From positions 1-17,329 of the forward strand of contig JAGLLQ010000111.1 of assembly GCA_023140455.1 (NCBI GenBank): DNA of 17,329 nt. Reading direction: 5' to 3'. The position numbers and the translations under genes are program-made. Shown here piece by piece: positions 1 through 6,807 of the stretch. Source of the DNA: Desulfobacteraceae bacterium (GTDB lineage Bacteria; Desulfobacterota; Desulfobacteria; Desulfobacterales; Desulfobacteraceae). Below the pieces are notes generated by a model. The model was not told the DNA's origin and ran no database searches. It worked only from the letters and a program-made list of their open reading frames with translations. Position 1 is the first letter of the stretch. Every line of letters begins with the position of its first letter.

Positions 1-1
1 A

Positions 2-694
2 ACATTTATTTTTAGCGGGAAAGCTGCTCCTGGGTATTTTACTGCAAAATTGGTTATTAAACTGATCCACAGTATCGCAGATATCATTAATAATGACATA
101 GACGTAAATGAATGGATTAATGTTATTTTTATTCCCGACTATAAGGTTTCGCTTGCTGAAAAAATAATTCCTGCAGCAGATATAAGTGAGCAAATTTCAA
201 CAGCAGGCATGGAAGCTTCAGGCACAGGGAATATGAAATTTGCAATGAATGGTGCTATTACAATTGGCACATTGGATGGTGCAAATATTGAAATATATCA
301 AGAGGTTGGCGAACCTAATATGTATATATTCGGACTTGATGTTAAAGGTGTTGAAAACAAAAGAAAAAATTATAACCCGAAACAATATTTGCAAATGGTT
401 CAAGAACTCAGAAGGGTTATGGATACGCTTAAATCAGATCTTTTTTGTAGAAATGAACCTGGTATTTTTAAACCAATATATGATAATTTAGTTGAGCACG
501 GTGATTACTATCTTCACCTGGCTGACTTTAAATCATATATTGAAGCTCAGGCAAATATTTCGAAAGATTTTTCTTTCCGGGTCGATTGGGCAGTTAAATC
601 ACTTATCAATATTTCCAGGACAGCAAAGTTTTCAAGTGACAGGACAATAAGAGAATATGCAGGTGATATCTGGGGTATTGAGCCTTCTAGATAA
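2..694 (+). CDS. glgP: Glycogen phosphorylase, C-terminal part (5' end outside window)
   Basis: Glycogen/maltodextrin phosphorylase releases glucose-1-phosphate from alpha-1,4-glucans in the cytoplasm, using pyridoxal phosphate. The reading frame is open from base 2, so only the last 230 or so residues of a protein usually of 800 or more are present. The visible start reads FSGKAAPGYFTAK, a conserved phosphorylase segment. The signature around the cofactor lysine is EASGTGNMKFAMNGA, followed by TIGTLDGANIE, both diagnostic of the family; the lysine of NMKF is the expected pyridoxal phosphate Schiff-base residue. A TTG at 50 is in frame but lies inside the conserved domain and is not a start. 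No clear terminator follows; the tetR gene begins 103 bp downstream on the same strand. Identity is very likely; the exact substrate (glycogen or maltodextrin) cannot be told from this fragment. Confidence 0.95.
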   Translation, partial: TFIFSGKAAPGYFTAKLVIKLIHSIADIINNDIDVNEWINVIFIPDYKVSLAEKIIPAADISEQISTAGMEASGTGNMKFAMNGAITIGTLDGANIEIYQEVGEPNMYIFGLDVKGVENKRKNYNPKQYLQMVQELRRVMDTLKSDLFCRNEPGIFKPIYDNLVEHGDYYLHLADFKSYIEAQANISKDFSFRVDWAVKSLINISRTAKFSSDRTIREYAGDIWGIEPSR

Positions 695-721
695 GTTTCA
701 GTAAATCATTTTAAAATTCCC

Positions 722-750
722 TTGTTATTTTTAGAAAATTACTGTATTAA
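722..750 (+). promoter_or_regulatory. Possible sigma-70-type promoter for the tetR-family gene
   Basis: TTGTTA at 722-727 and TATTAA at 745-750 are separated by 17 bp in the glgP-tetR gap. Each hexamer matches the consensus at four of six positions. The 5' leader would be about 40 nt. In AT-rich DNA such matches arise by chance, so this is only a candidate; transcription from glgP is the alternative. Confidence 0.3.
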
Positions 751-797
751 AAGGTGCATTAAAAAATGAATTATATTCAAAAGATGAAGAGGATGAT

Positions 798-1427
798 ATG
801 GGAATTCAAGACCGGAAAAAAAGAGAAAAAGGATTGAGACGGTTTCAGATACTTGAGGCAGCCAAAGTTGTTTTTTCCTCAAAAGGATATAATGCTGCAA
901 CAATGGAAGAAATTGCAGATGTTGCTGAATTGAGCCCGGGTACTTTATATATATATTTTAAAAATAAAGAGGAACTGCACACTTTCCTTTCTATTGATAT
1001 ATTGAAGCATATCGCTGAAGAAGTTGAGAACGTGGCACAAAACACTGCCTCTTCTGAAGAGAAACTGGATAATGTACGTGATGTTTTTATTGAAGTTTAT
1101 GAAAATGATCCAATGATTTTGATAAGCCTTTTTCATCTTCAAGCAGGTGAGACTTTAAAAAATTTATCCGACGAAGTCCTTATGATGTTGAAACAGACAT
1201 CAAGCAAAGCTCTTAGTGCTATTACATCTATAGTTAATGAGGGTATTGAAGAGGGGGTTTTCGTTAATGACCATCCTGTTGCTTTAGCTGATGTTATCTG
1301 GTCAATTTTCTCCGGTGTAGTCCTTTGGGTTGATAGTAAGCGAGTGCTTAATGATCAGAAAGATTTCGTAAAATCAACTTTAACAACTGCTTTCAACATT
1401 GCTAAAAGAGGTTTGAAAAAAAGCTGA
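798..1427 (+). CDS. TetR/AcrR-family transcriptional regulator
   Basis: This is a 209-residue protein of normal TetR length. Residues 14-60 form the N-terminal helix-turn-helix domain, with the typical pattern ILEAAKVVFSSKGYNAATMEEIA followed by SPGTLYIYFKNKEEL (shown in two pieces). The remaining 145 or so residues are the divergent helical ligand-binding and dimerisation domain, so the ligand cannot be read from sequence. The start is ATG at 798 with an AAGAGGA ribosome binding site at 787-793. The family usually represses a neighbouring gene or its own. Neighbours here are the glgP end upstream and a convergent unknown gene whose stop codon lies only 5 bp away, so no obvious efflux or metabolic target is adjacent on the visible side. 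The target is unknown; autoregulation through the 695-797 gap is an inference. Confidence 0.9.
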   Translation: MGIQDRKKREKGLRRFQILEAAKVVFSSKGYNAATMEEIADVAELSPGTLYIYFKNKEELHTFLSIDILKHIAEEVENVAQNTASSEEKLDNVRDVFIEVYENDPMILISLFHLQAGETLKNLSDEVLMMLKQTSSKALSAITSIVNEGIEEGVFVNDHPVALADVIWSIFSGVVLWVDSKRVLNDQKDFVKSTLTTAFNIAKRGLKKS

Positions 1428-1432
1428 TTTTA

Positions 1433-1978
1433 TTATTTGCATAATCGGTGAATTGTTTGAGCATGCCATTCGCCTCTTCCTGAGAATGTGGGTATCTTTT
1501 TCTCTTTAAGGTAAGAAGCAATAGTAGCAAATGTTGCCCTTTCTTTCCGCATTGTTTTTATAATGTCCAGCACTTCATCTTTTGTATATCTTGTACCGGA
1601 AGCATAACTTGTAGTGACTGTGGGTTCTCCCTGCATGGCGGTTGTAACAGCATTACCAGTTAAAAAGTCATCTAAATTTTTTATAAGAGATGTGATTGTA
1701 TTATTTTTTTTAATTTCTGATTCAGCAAGTGTTTCCTGAATTTCTACAGATCTTTCTATATTTGCAGCAATTGTTGATATGTTTTCACTGGTCAATGGTG
1801 CAAATTCGGCAAGAGTCCTTGTGAGCTCGTCATTTGGCGGCATGTGATTAAAATTGGCATCACGTCTGTCTTTTATTTGTCGGCGCTCAGATTTCTGGCT
1901 GTAATAGCTATCCATGGATTTTCTGGTTTTGGAGCTTTTTTGTTTAGAAGATCGCAGGCTTTTTAGAAAATCACTCAT
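1433..1978 (-). CDS. Uncharacterised protein with a recombinase-like C-terminal helical segment
   Basis: I do not recognise this 181-residue protein as a named family. Residues 1-45 are polar and strongly basic, with many Lys, Arg and Ser (for example SKQKSSKTRKS and ERRQIKDRRD). Residues 48-110 look helical. Residues 128-181 contain YTKDEVLDIIKTMRKERATF, then IASYLKEKKIPTFSGRGEW and HAQTIHRLCK. That order (helix, 'I-A-x-x-L', 'I-P-T-x-x-G-x-x-W', then a 'T-I-x-R' helix) resembles the DNA-contacting segment that follows the catalytic domain of large serine recombinases, but the catalytic domain is absent. A DNA-binding role is therefore possible but unproven. The start is ATG at 1978, preceded by AGGAAGGGGAT, a good ribosome binding site. 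It is convergent with the tetR gene (5 bp between stops). Confidence 0.75.
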   Translation of the reverse strand: MSDFLKSLRSSKQKSSKTRKSMDSYYSQKSERRQIKDRRDANFNHMPPNDELTRTLAEFAPLTSENISTIAANIERSVEIQETLAESEIKKNNTITSLIKNLDDFLTGNAVTTAMQGEPTVTTSYASGTRYTKDEVLDIIKTMRKERATFATIASYLKEKKIPTFSGRGEWHAQTIHRLCK

Positions 1979-2023
1979 GATAAAATCCCCTTCCTATAAA
2001 AATAAAATTGCCAATACGCTAGG

Positions 2024-2039
2024 AGCTGATTATTCAGCT
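2024..2039. repeat. Short perfect inverted repeat in the leader of the 1433-1978 gene
   Basis: AGCTGA at 2024-2029 and TCAGCT at 2034-2039 are perfect inverted arms around TTAT. The element lies between the proposed promoter (2079-2107, minus strand) and the start codon at 1978. It could be an operator or a small RNA hairpin in the leader. Six-base arms are short, so chance is possible. Confidence 0.35.
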
Positions 2040-2078
2040 GGTACTTTATGTGCGAAATAATTGGAATCCCTTTAACGA

Positions 2079-2107
2079 ATAATAAATCAATTGAAATGAT
2101 AAGTCAA
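2079..2107 (-). promoter_or_regulatory. Probable sigma-70-type promoter for the 1433-1978 gene
   Basis: On the minus strand TTGACT (2107-2102) and TATTAT (2084-2079) are separated by exactly 17 bp; each hexamer matches the consensus at five of six positions. Transcription would begin near 2072 and leave a leader of about 95 nt before the ATG at 1978, containing the AGCTGA/TCAGCT palindrome. This is the best promoter match I found in the window. Confidence 0.6.
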
Positions 2108-2138
2108 GTACGAAAAATCAATTTGACGAAATTAATAG

Positions 2139-2561
2139 TTATTTTTGGACAAGCTGTGTAATCTCTTTCTTGATAGCAAAATAGATTTCTTCATCACTGC
2201 CATAAATATCAACAACATCTTTGTGGTTGATAAGCTTTTCAATGACAAAAGCAGCAACATACAGGCTTGCGATATTAGGGTTTGATACGAGTCCTCTTAA
2301 AGGCGCAACCTGATAGTCAATATCAAAATCTTCTGCTGTACATAATGCTGTGAGGCATTTTCCAAGTTGTTCCTGAATTGAGTTTTTGCTGACAGTTTCA
2401 ATGAGACCTTGTTCAATTAGTTTCCCGGCAAGTTTGTTGCTAAAGGTGTCAGTATTCTCTCTTATGGAATTGATAATTTGGATTCGCTCTCGTTCTTTTG
2501 AAGATTCAATTTTAGAGAGAAGTTTTGTTTCTCTGTCTCCGACCCGAAATATTTTGCCCAT
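2139..2561 (-). CDS. Uncharacterised 140-residue protein
   Basis: I do not recognise the family. The protein is soluble, with no signal peptide or membrane segment. It begins MGKIFRVGDRETKLLSKIES, has a charged helical stretch (residues 16-60), and a less charged core at about 70-115 containing two cysteines (CLTALCTAEDF) and LRGLVSNPNIASLYVAAFVI, and ends in a helix (SDEEIYFAIKKEITQLVQK). A largely alpha-helical fold is expected. The start is ATG at 2561 with a good AAGGA site seven or so bases upstream, and a promoter-like pair lies just before it. It sits between recJ (ending 2639) and the unknown gene at 1433-1978, all on the minus strand, but spaced by 77 and 160 bp, so these look like separate transcripts. 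No function is proposed. Confidence 0.75.
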   Translation of the reverse strand: MGKIFRVGDRETKLLSKIESSKERERIQIINSIRENTDTFSNKLAGKLIEQGLIETVSKNSIQEQLGKCLTALCTAEDFDIDYQVAPLRGLVSNPNIASLYVAAFVIEKLINHKDVVDIYGSDEEIYFAIKKEITQLVQK

Positions 2562-2600
2562 ATGTATGTCCTTAAATAATCACTATTAACGTAACTATAT

Positions 2601-2630
2601 ACAATACATCAGAAATGTGTCAGTTGGCAA
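2601..2630 (-). promoter_or_regulatory. Possible sigma-70-type promoter for the 2139-2561 gene
   Basis: On the minus strand TTGCCA (2630-2625) and TATTGT (2606-2601) are 18 bp apart, immediately after the recJ stop codon. The first hexamer matches the consensus at five positions and the second at four. The leader would be about 30 nt and includes the AAGGA ribosome binding site. Confidence 0.45.
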
Positions 2631-2638
2631 GATAAATT

Positions 2639-4369
2639 TTAAATATCCTCAATAATAATTTGAGGTGAGTTGCTTTTAAATTTATTTTCTTTGATTTTAA
2701 ATGCAATTTTTTTAAAAAAATTGGGCATGCTTTCCAAATTCTGAACATTAAATTGAAGAGCTTCAATCCCCTTTTTAAGATCATTATTGCTTTTTAACTT
2801 GTCGGCATCAACAAGAATCATTTTTCTATGGTTTGTACCAATAATTGTGGATGAAGCAACTTTTACATTATTACATGAAAATAGAGGTTCAGGGTTTTCT
2901 GTTCCAAAAGGTCGCAGACGGCTTATTCCTTTGGCAAGTTCAAAAGTTATTTCATCTAGTGAAATTGCAAGTTCAATTGTAACTGATTTTTTAAAATCAT
3001 CCATGGAAAAGTTTGACTCCATATAGTTTTCCATGCTTTCTTTGAATTGCTCAATATTATTTTTTTTGACTGTAACACCGGCTGCCATGGAATGCCCGCC
3101 AAATCTTTCAAGCAGATGGGAGTGCTGTGAAAGAATATCATGGATGTTTATCGATGCTATGCTTCGGCATGATCCTACAAACGGATCGTTCAATGAACTG
3201 ATTAAAATAGTAGGCTTTGAATATTTTCTGGCAAGTCTGGAAGCTGCTATCCCAAGCACTGCTGAGTGCCAGTTTTTATCCCATAATATCAAGATTTTTT
3301 TATCCAGGAGTTTTTTGTTTTTTTCAATTTTATTGTTTATGTCAACAACAATTTCATGTTCAATTTTTTGTCTTTTTTTATTAAGATTGTCAAGAATTGT
3401 ACTGGTTTTAAGTGATAATACTCTTTGTTTTGAAGTTAGGTGATCAACACATATTCTCGCGTGAGAAAGCCTTCCTGCTGCATTGATCCGTGGAATGAGC
3501 CTGAAGCCTATATCATCTGAATCCATGTTTTTAATTCGAATTCTGCTGACATCAGCAAGTGTTTTAAGTCCGATTCTTTTGCCTTTTCTGATCACATTAA
3601 GTCCATGTATACTGAGGATTCTATTCTCCTCTTTTAAGGGTACCATATCTCCTATTGTTCCTAAAGCAACAAGATCACAATAATCAAGCAGGTTGGGTTC
3701 TTCAATTGAACCCCAGAAGTCCATGGTGCGTAAGTGTTTTCTCAATGCCATTAAAAGATAAAATGCAACACCGACACCTGCCAGGTGATTCAAACGTGAA
3801 TTGCAATCTTTTCTTTTAGGGTTGATTATTGCTATACAGGCAGGCATTGGTTCAGCAATTTCATGATGATCAGTTATTATTACATCAATATCTTCAATTT
3901 TTGCTGCTTCAATTGCTTCGTGGTTGCTTGAACCGCAATCCACAGTAACTATTAAGTCAATATTCTGTTCAACAGCCATTTTAATATGCATTTTATGCAT
4001 TCCATAGCCTTCATTAATTCTGTGGGGAATATACCATGAAACATCAGCATCGATATAATTTAGGAAATCCACGAGAAGTGAAGTTGATGTTACTCCATCG
4101 GCATCAAAATCACCAAAAATAAGAATTTTTTCTTTGTTTTTTATAGCTGTCCACAAACGCTCAACAGCTTTTCCCATATCTTTTAATAAAAAAGGATCTT
4201 TGAGGTTTGAAAGATTTGGGTTTAAAAAAAGTTCAGCCTGCTCAATTGTTCTAATCCCTCTGTTCACAAGGATGGTCGCAACAATAATATTTAAATTAAA
4301 CTTTGAGCTAAGTTCATTTATTATCTTTGTATCAGTATTATCTTTTTTATATATCCATTCTGTTTCCAT
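2639..4369 (-). CDS. recJ: Single-stranded-DNA-specific 5'-3' exonuclease RecJ
   Basis: RecJ degrades single-stranded DNA 5' to 3' in recombination and mismatch repair. The DHH-phosphoesterase signature is intact: GDFDADG (Asp87, Asp89, Asp91), VTVDCGSS (Asp144), ITDHHE (Asp167-His168-His169) and LGTIGDMVPL (Asp241). The DHHA1 domain follows, with ERFGGHSMAAG around residues 421-431, and then a C-terminal OB-type region. From ATG at 4369 the protein has 576 residues, close to the 577 of E. coli RecJ. That start has a GAGGA site six bases upstream and begins METEW. A longer frame from TTG at 4411 would overlap the upstream oxidoreductase stop and adds 14 unconserved residues, so I reject it. 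The gene follows the molybdopterin oxidoreductase by 28 bp and is probably cotranscribed with it. Confidence 0.96.
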   Translation of the reverse strand: METEWIYKKDNTDTKIINELSSKFNLNIIVATILVNRGIRTIEQAELFLNPNLSNLKDPFLLKDMGKAVERLWTAIKNKEKILIFGDFDADGVTSTSLLVDFLNYIDADVSWYIPHRINEGYGMHKMHIKMAVEQNIDLIVTVDCGSSNHEAIEAAKIEDIDVIITDHHEIAEPMPACIAIINPKRKDCNSRLNHLAGVGVAFYLLMALRKHLRTMDFWGSIEEPNLLDYCDLVALGTIGDMVPLKEENRILSIHGLNVIRKGKRIGLKTLADVSRIRIKNMDSDDIGFRLIPRINAAGRLSHARICVDHLTSKQRVLSLKTSTILDNLNKKRQKIEHEIVVDINNKIEKNKKLLDKKILILWDKNWHSAVLGIAASRLARKYSKPTILISSLNDPFVGSCRSIASINIHDILSQHSHLLERFGGHSMAAGVTVKKNNIEQFKESMENYMESNFSMDDFKKSVTIELAISLDEITFELAKGISRLRPFGTENPEPLFSCNNVKVASSTIIGTNHRKMILVDADKLKSNNDLKKGIEALQFNVQNLESMPNFFKKIAFKIKENKFKSNSPQIIIEDI

Positions 4370-4397
4370 TGGTTTCCTCAAGGTTGTTCTTATATCT

Positions 4398-6287
4398 TCA
4401 TTGGTTCTCAAGTCGAGCTTGTTGAGCGTAATATGCAGCGCCTGTTCCAGAATCAGTAAGCCGTGCTTTAATAAGAGCGTTTACACCGCCCCTATTTAGC
4501 ATCCAGTCACCTTTGCGGTAAATGATTACATCAGGGTGTAAACTTTTATCAAATTTTATTTTAACTTCCAGTTTTCCAATACATGTAACTAATAAAATTG
4601 TTTTATTAAGGTCAACATCCTTAATATGTTCTGTATCAGGATTTATAGTAATAACAGGTAAAGATCCCTGTTCTTCAGGTAGAATTTGAGAGTGGATAAA
4701 ATCTTTATTAATTAAACTTAGAAGACTCATGGGGAAAAGAGGATCTTTTTCAGGTTCTTTGGTTAAAGTGTTAATAAGAGAGAACAGGCCTGTCTCATGT
4801 TCAGTACCATTATTAAATGCAGGATCATGCTTTCCTGCAAAGGCAAAACCATTGTTTTTAAATGTATCATATGACATCCCTGTATTGGACTCAGGAAAGC
4901 TTAATTTAAAGCAGTCTTCTCTTTCAGGGAATATAAATTCTGTATTTAGTCGCAGGTTCAATTCTTTTACAATCTGGAAATCAGATTTACATTCACCAGG
5001 TGGTGAGAAAGCTTTTTTTGCATATTGCAGGTAGTCGTGCATAAAGGAACCAACCACTTCATCTTCTTCCCACATGAGAGTGCAGGGTAGAATCAGGTCA
5101 GCAGTTGCTGCTGTGTCATTCATAAACGCATCAACAACTATAGTGAAGTTAATATTTTTTAATGTTTTAGAAAGATGTCTGCTGTCAGGCGCCTGATTAA
5201 CAATATTGCTGCAATTTACCCAGACCGTTTCAATTTTTGGGCTTAGTCGTTCGATTTCATCTGCTAAGATTGGTCTTAAAAGAGAGCTTTTGGGTTTATG
5301 ATTTATCCAGTCAAGTTTAAGATTTCTTAATGATGATATGCTGAAATACACTCCTGCTCCCTCATATCCGACATTACCGCTCAGCCATGATAAGGCATTA
5401 ATATGTCTTACTGTTTCCATGCCGAAAAGGTATCTTTGAACCCCCCAGCCAATAATTGTACTGACTTTATTCTTTGAATATATTGAAGCAAGGAATTTGA
5501 TATCTTCGATTGATACGCCGCATTGTCCCGAGAGGAAAGTAAGAGAAGATTGATTAACAAGATTAAAATATTTTTTTTTACCTGTGCATCTTTCTATATA
5601 TGATTGGTCAAGATTATTGTTTTCAATCAGGCATTTTGTAATTGCAAGTGCAAGAAATCGATCAGTACCTGGGTTTATTCTTAATAATTTGTCAGCATAC
5701 TTGCCATAATCACCACCGCCAGGCCAAATTGAAGTAACATGGATATTTTTTTTCCGGGCGGACCGGATAATTTGACTGAGATGTATGGAGGAAGAGAAAA
5801 AATCTTTACCGAAATTTATAATATGTGAAGAATTAAGAATATCATCAATATTATTGTGATCAAGGGCACCGAAATCCTTTATACATGCTTGAATCCCAGT
5901 TATATCACATAATGACCCATGAGTTTTTGTACATCCCAAAAAAGTAAAAAAATTGTCTGTTACTTCTTTTGTGACACCTCTTGCCCCATGGTCCTGTATG
6001 TGCAGCATTTTTTTTGGATTGTTTTTAAGAGTAGCAGTGATTTTTTCAGAGCATATATCCAATGCTTCATCCCAGGAAATTTTTTTAAAACCCTTTCCTG
6101 ATTTTAAAATGGGGCTTGTAATTCGGTTGGGGCTCTTAAGTCTGTTTATATGGTTTTTGACTTTTCTACATGTAAACCCCTTGGTGATAGGATGGTCAGG
6201 GTTCCCCATGATTTTTGGTTTCCCAGATTTTTTATCAATTATTATGGAGCAGCAATCAGGGCAATCTTTTGTACATGCAGTAAGCAT
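4398..6287 (-). CDS. Molybdopterin-dependent oxidoreductase with [4Fe-4S] site (DMSO reductase superfamily)
   Basis: This 629-residue protein belongs to the superfamily of formate dehydrogenases, thiosulfate/polysulfide reductases and related bis-MGD enzymes. Residues 1-45 form the iron-sulfur domain: Cys5, Cys9, Cys13 and Cys40 (CTKDCPDCC, GFTCRK) are the expected cluster ligands, with Cys12 extra. ISWDEALD at 70-77 is a family hallmark. Cys127 in GSLCDITG is at the place where a Mo or W ligand is usually found; this assignment is inference. The C-terminal dinucleotide-binding domain includes NRGGVNALIKARLTDSGTGA. There is no twin-arginine signal, so it should be cytoplasmic. ATG at 6287 is the only start before an in-frame stop, but its ribosome binding site is weak. 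No ferredoxin-like or membrane partner gene is adjacent, which makes it an orphan catalytic subunit. The substrate cannot be deduced. Confidence 0.9.
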   Translation of the reverse strand: MLTACTKDCPDCCSIIIDKKSGKPKIMGNPDHPITKGFTCRKVKNHINRLKSPNRITSPILKSGKGFKKISWDEALDICSEKITATLKNNPKKMLHIQDHGARGVTKEVTDNFFTFLGCTKTHGSLCDITGIQACIKDFGALDHNNIDDILNSSHIINFGKDFFSSSIHLSQIIRSARKKNIHVTSIWPGGGDYGKYADKLLRINPGTDRFLALAITKCLIENNNLDQSYIERCTGKKKYFNLVNQSSLTFLSGQCGVSIEDIKFLASIYSKNKVSTIIGWGVQRYLFGMETVRHINALSWLSGNVGYEGAGVYFSISSLRNLKLDWINHKPKSSLLRPILADEIERLSPKIETVWVNCSNIVNQAPDSRHLSKTLKNINFTIVVDAFMNDTAATADLILPCTLMWEEDEVVGSFMHDYLQYAKKAFSPPGECKSDFQIVKELNLRLNTEFIFPEREDCFKLSFPESNTGMSYDTFKNNGFAFAGKHDPAFNNGTEHETGLFSLINTLTKEPEKDPLFPMSLLSLINKDFIHSQILPEEQGSLPVITINPDTEHIKDVDLNKTILLVTCIGKLEVKIKFDKSLHPDVIIYRKGDWMLNRGGVNALIKARLTDSGTGAAYYAQQARLENQ

Positions 6288-6320
6288 ATCAGGTTAAACT
6301 TTTTATTGGTTCAATGGTTT

Positions 6321-6340
6321 AGAATTAATTATGTAATTCT
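6321..6340. repeat. Palindrome upstream of the oxidoreductase gene, possible operator
   Basis: AGAATTA (6321-6327) and TAATTCT (6334-6340) are perfect 7-bp inverted arms around a 6-base spacer, 34-53 bp before the oxidoreductase start. This position fits a regulator binding site or a leader hairpin. The AT-rich setting raises the chance of coincidence. Confidence 0.35.
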
Positions 6341-6396
6341 TAAAGCAAGCATATCATTTTTTTAAATAATTATATATAAATTTAGCTGACAAAGGA

Positions 6397-6428
6397 ACCC
6401 CAGGGAAAGCAATAACAAACCCCGGGGT
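6397..6428. repeat. GC-rich imperfect hairpin
   Basis: ACCCC (6397-6401) pairs with GGGGT (6424-6428), then one A/C mismatch, then GGG (6403-6405) pairs with CCC (6420-6422), around a 14-base A-rich loop. Eight of nine pairs would be G-C, striking in such AT-rich DNA. No T-run follows on either strand, so it does not look like a standard terminator. Confidence 0.5.
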
Positions 6429-6443
6429 AAACTAGAAAGAAGG

Positions 6444-6479
6444 TTTGATTCAGACTTAAATAATTAAGCCTGAATCAAA
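6444..6479. repeat. Long AT-rich hairpin (15 pairs, one mismatch)
   Basis: TTTGATTCAG (6444-6453) is exactly complementary to CTGAATCAAA (6470-6479). After one A/C mismatch, CTTAA (6455-6459) pairs with TTAAG (6464-6468) around the loop ATAA. It lies only 15 bp after the GC-rich hairpin. Both flanks are moderately T-rich (AATCTTTC on plus, CCTTCTTTC on minus) but lack a true T-run. It could be a terminator-like element, an RNA leader structure or a repetitive palindrome. Confidence 0.55.
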
Positions 6480-6540
6480 ATCTTTCATAATAAAAAATCT
6501 CTGTCAAGTATTTTTTACTTTCAAATATCATGGAAAATTG

Positions 6541-6569
6541 TTGTAAACTAAAAGAAGTATTTGAATAAT
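6541..6569 (+). promoter_or_regulatory. Possible promoter of the DUF4911-miaB operon
   Basis: TTGTAA (6541-6546) and AATAAT (6564-6569) are 17 bp apart, matching the sigma-70 consensus at four and five positions. Transcription would start near 6576, leaving about 20 nt before the ATG at 6598. If this is the true promoter, the hairpins at 6397-6479 are not part of the operon's leader. Confidence 0.35.
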
Positions 6570-6597
6570 ACACCTGTTGAGTGGTATAGTTGCAACA

Positions 6598-6807
6598 ATG
6601 AAAACAATACAGAAAAAATATCGCGTTGATAGGAAAAAAATAGGGTTTATTAAGTTCATTTTCGAGGCCTATGAGGGAGTAGCAGTCGTTTCTACTATTG
6701 ATTCAAAAAAAAACTTAATAGTGCTCTCTATTGCCCCTGATCTGATGGAAGAATCTGATACTATTGTTAATGATTTGAAGAAGGATTTCTTGTTTGATGA
6801 AGTTTAA
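6598..6807 (+). CDS. Small DUF4911-type protein preceding miaB
   Basis: This 69-residue protein begins MKTIQKKYRVDRKKIGFIKF and continues with IFEAYEGVAVVSTID and LIVLSIAPDL. From memory this pattern matches the DUF4911 family, small proteins of deltaproteobacteria often found just before miaB; the match was not searched. The function is unknown. The fold suggested by the text is mixed alpha/beta, with no membrane segment. I choose ATG at 6598 because it gives the conserved N-terminus; an in-frame TTG at 6577 would add seven residues. The ribosome binding site is poor for both. The last codons overlap the miaB start by 11 bp, so translation is likely coupled to miaB. Confidence 0.8.
   Translation: MKTIQKKYRVDRKKIGFIKFIFEAYEGVAVVSTIDSKKNLIVLSIAPDLMEESDTIVNDLKKDFLFDEV

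Larger units (their letters stand above)
6288..6576. other. Non-coding divergent intergenic region with several inverted repeats
   Basis: This gap of about 290 bp, extending to 6597 if the ATG at 6598 is used, separates the oxidoreductase (leftward) from the DUF4911-miaB operon (rightward). I find no credible gene in it. It holds a palindrome at 6321-6340, a GC-rich hairpin at 6397-6428, a long AT-rich hairpin at 6444-6479 and a weak promoter at 6541-6569. It must contain control signals for both divergent units. Confidence 0.7.

Noticed and set aside
3033..3443. 136-codon open frame on the plus strand
   Set aside because: It lies wholly antisense to the conserved DHHA1 region of recJ and has no ribosome binding site or recognisable protein text.
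4370..4411. Longer recJ from a TTG start
   Set aside because: It adds 14 residues that are unlike RecJ N-termini and overlaps the oxidoreductase stop. ATG at 4369 has a good ribosome binding site and gives a typical length.
5953..6297. 114-codon open frame on the plus strand
   Set aside because: It is antisense to the iron-sulfur domain of the oxidoreductase, whose cysteine pattern is clearly the real coding signal.
6352..6390. TTGTCA and TATAAT-like hexamers on the minus strand as a promoter for the oxidoreductase
   Set aside because: The spacing is only about 12 bp, too short for a sigma-70 promoter, and shifting either hexamer spoils the match.
6444..6479. Calling the hairpin a standard intrinsic terminator
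   Set aside because: It lies between divergent genes and neither flank has a T-run, so it is recorded as an inverted repeat only.
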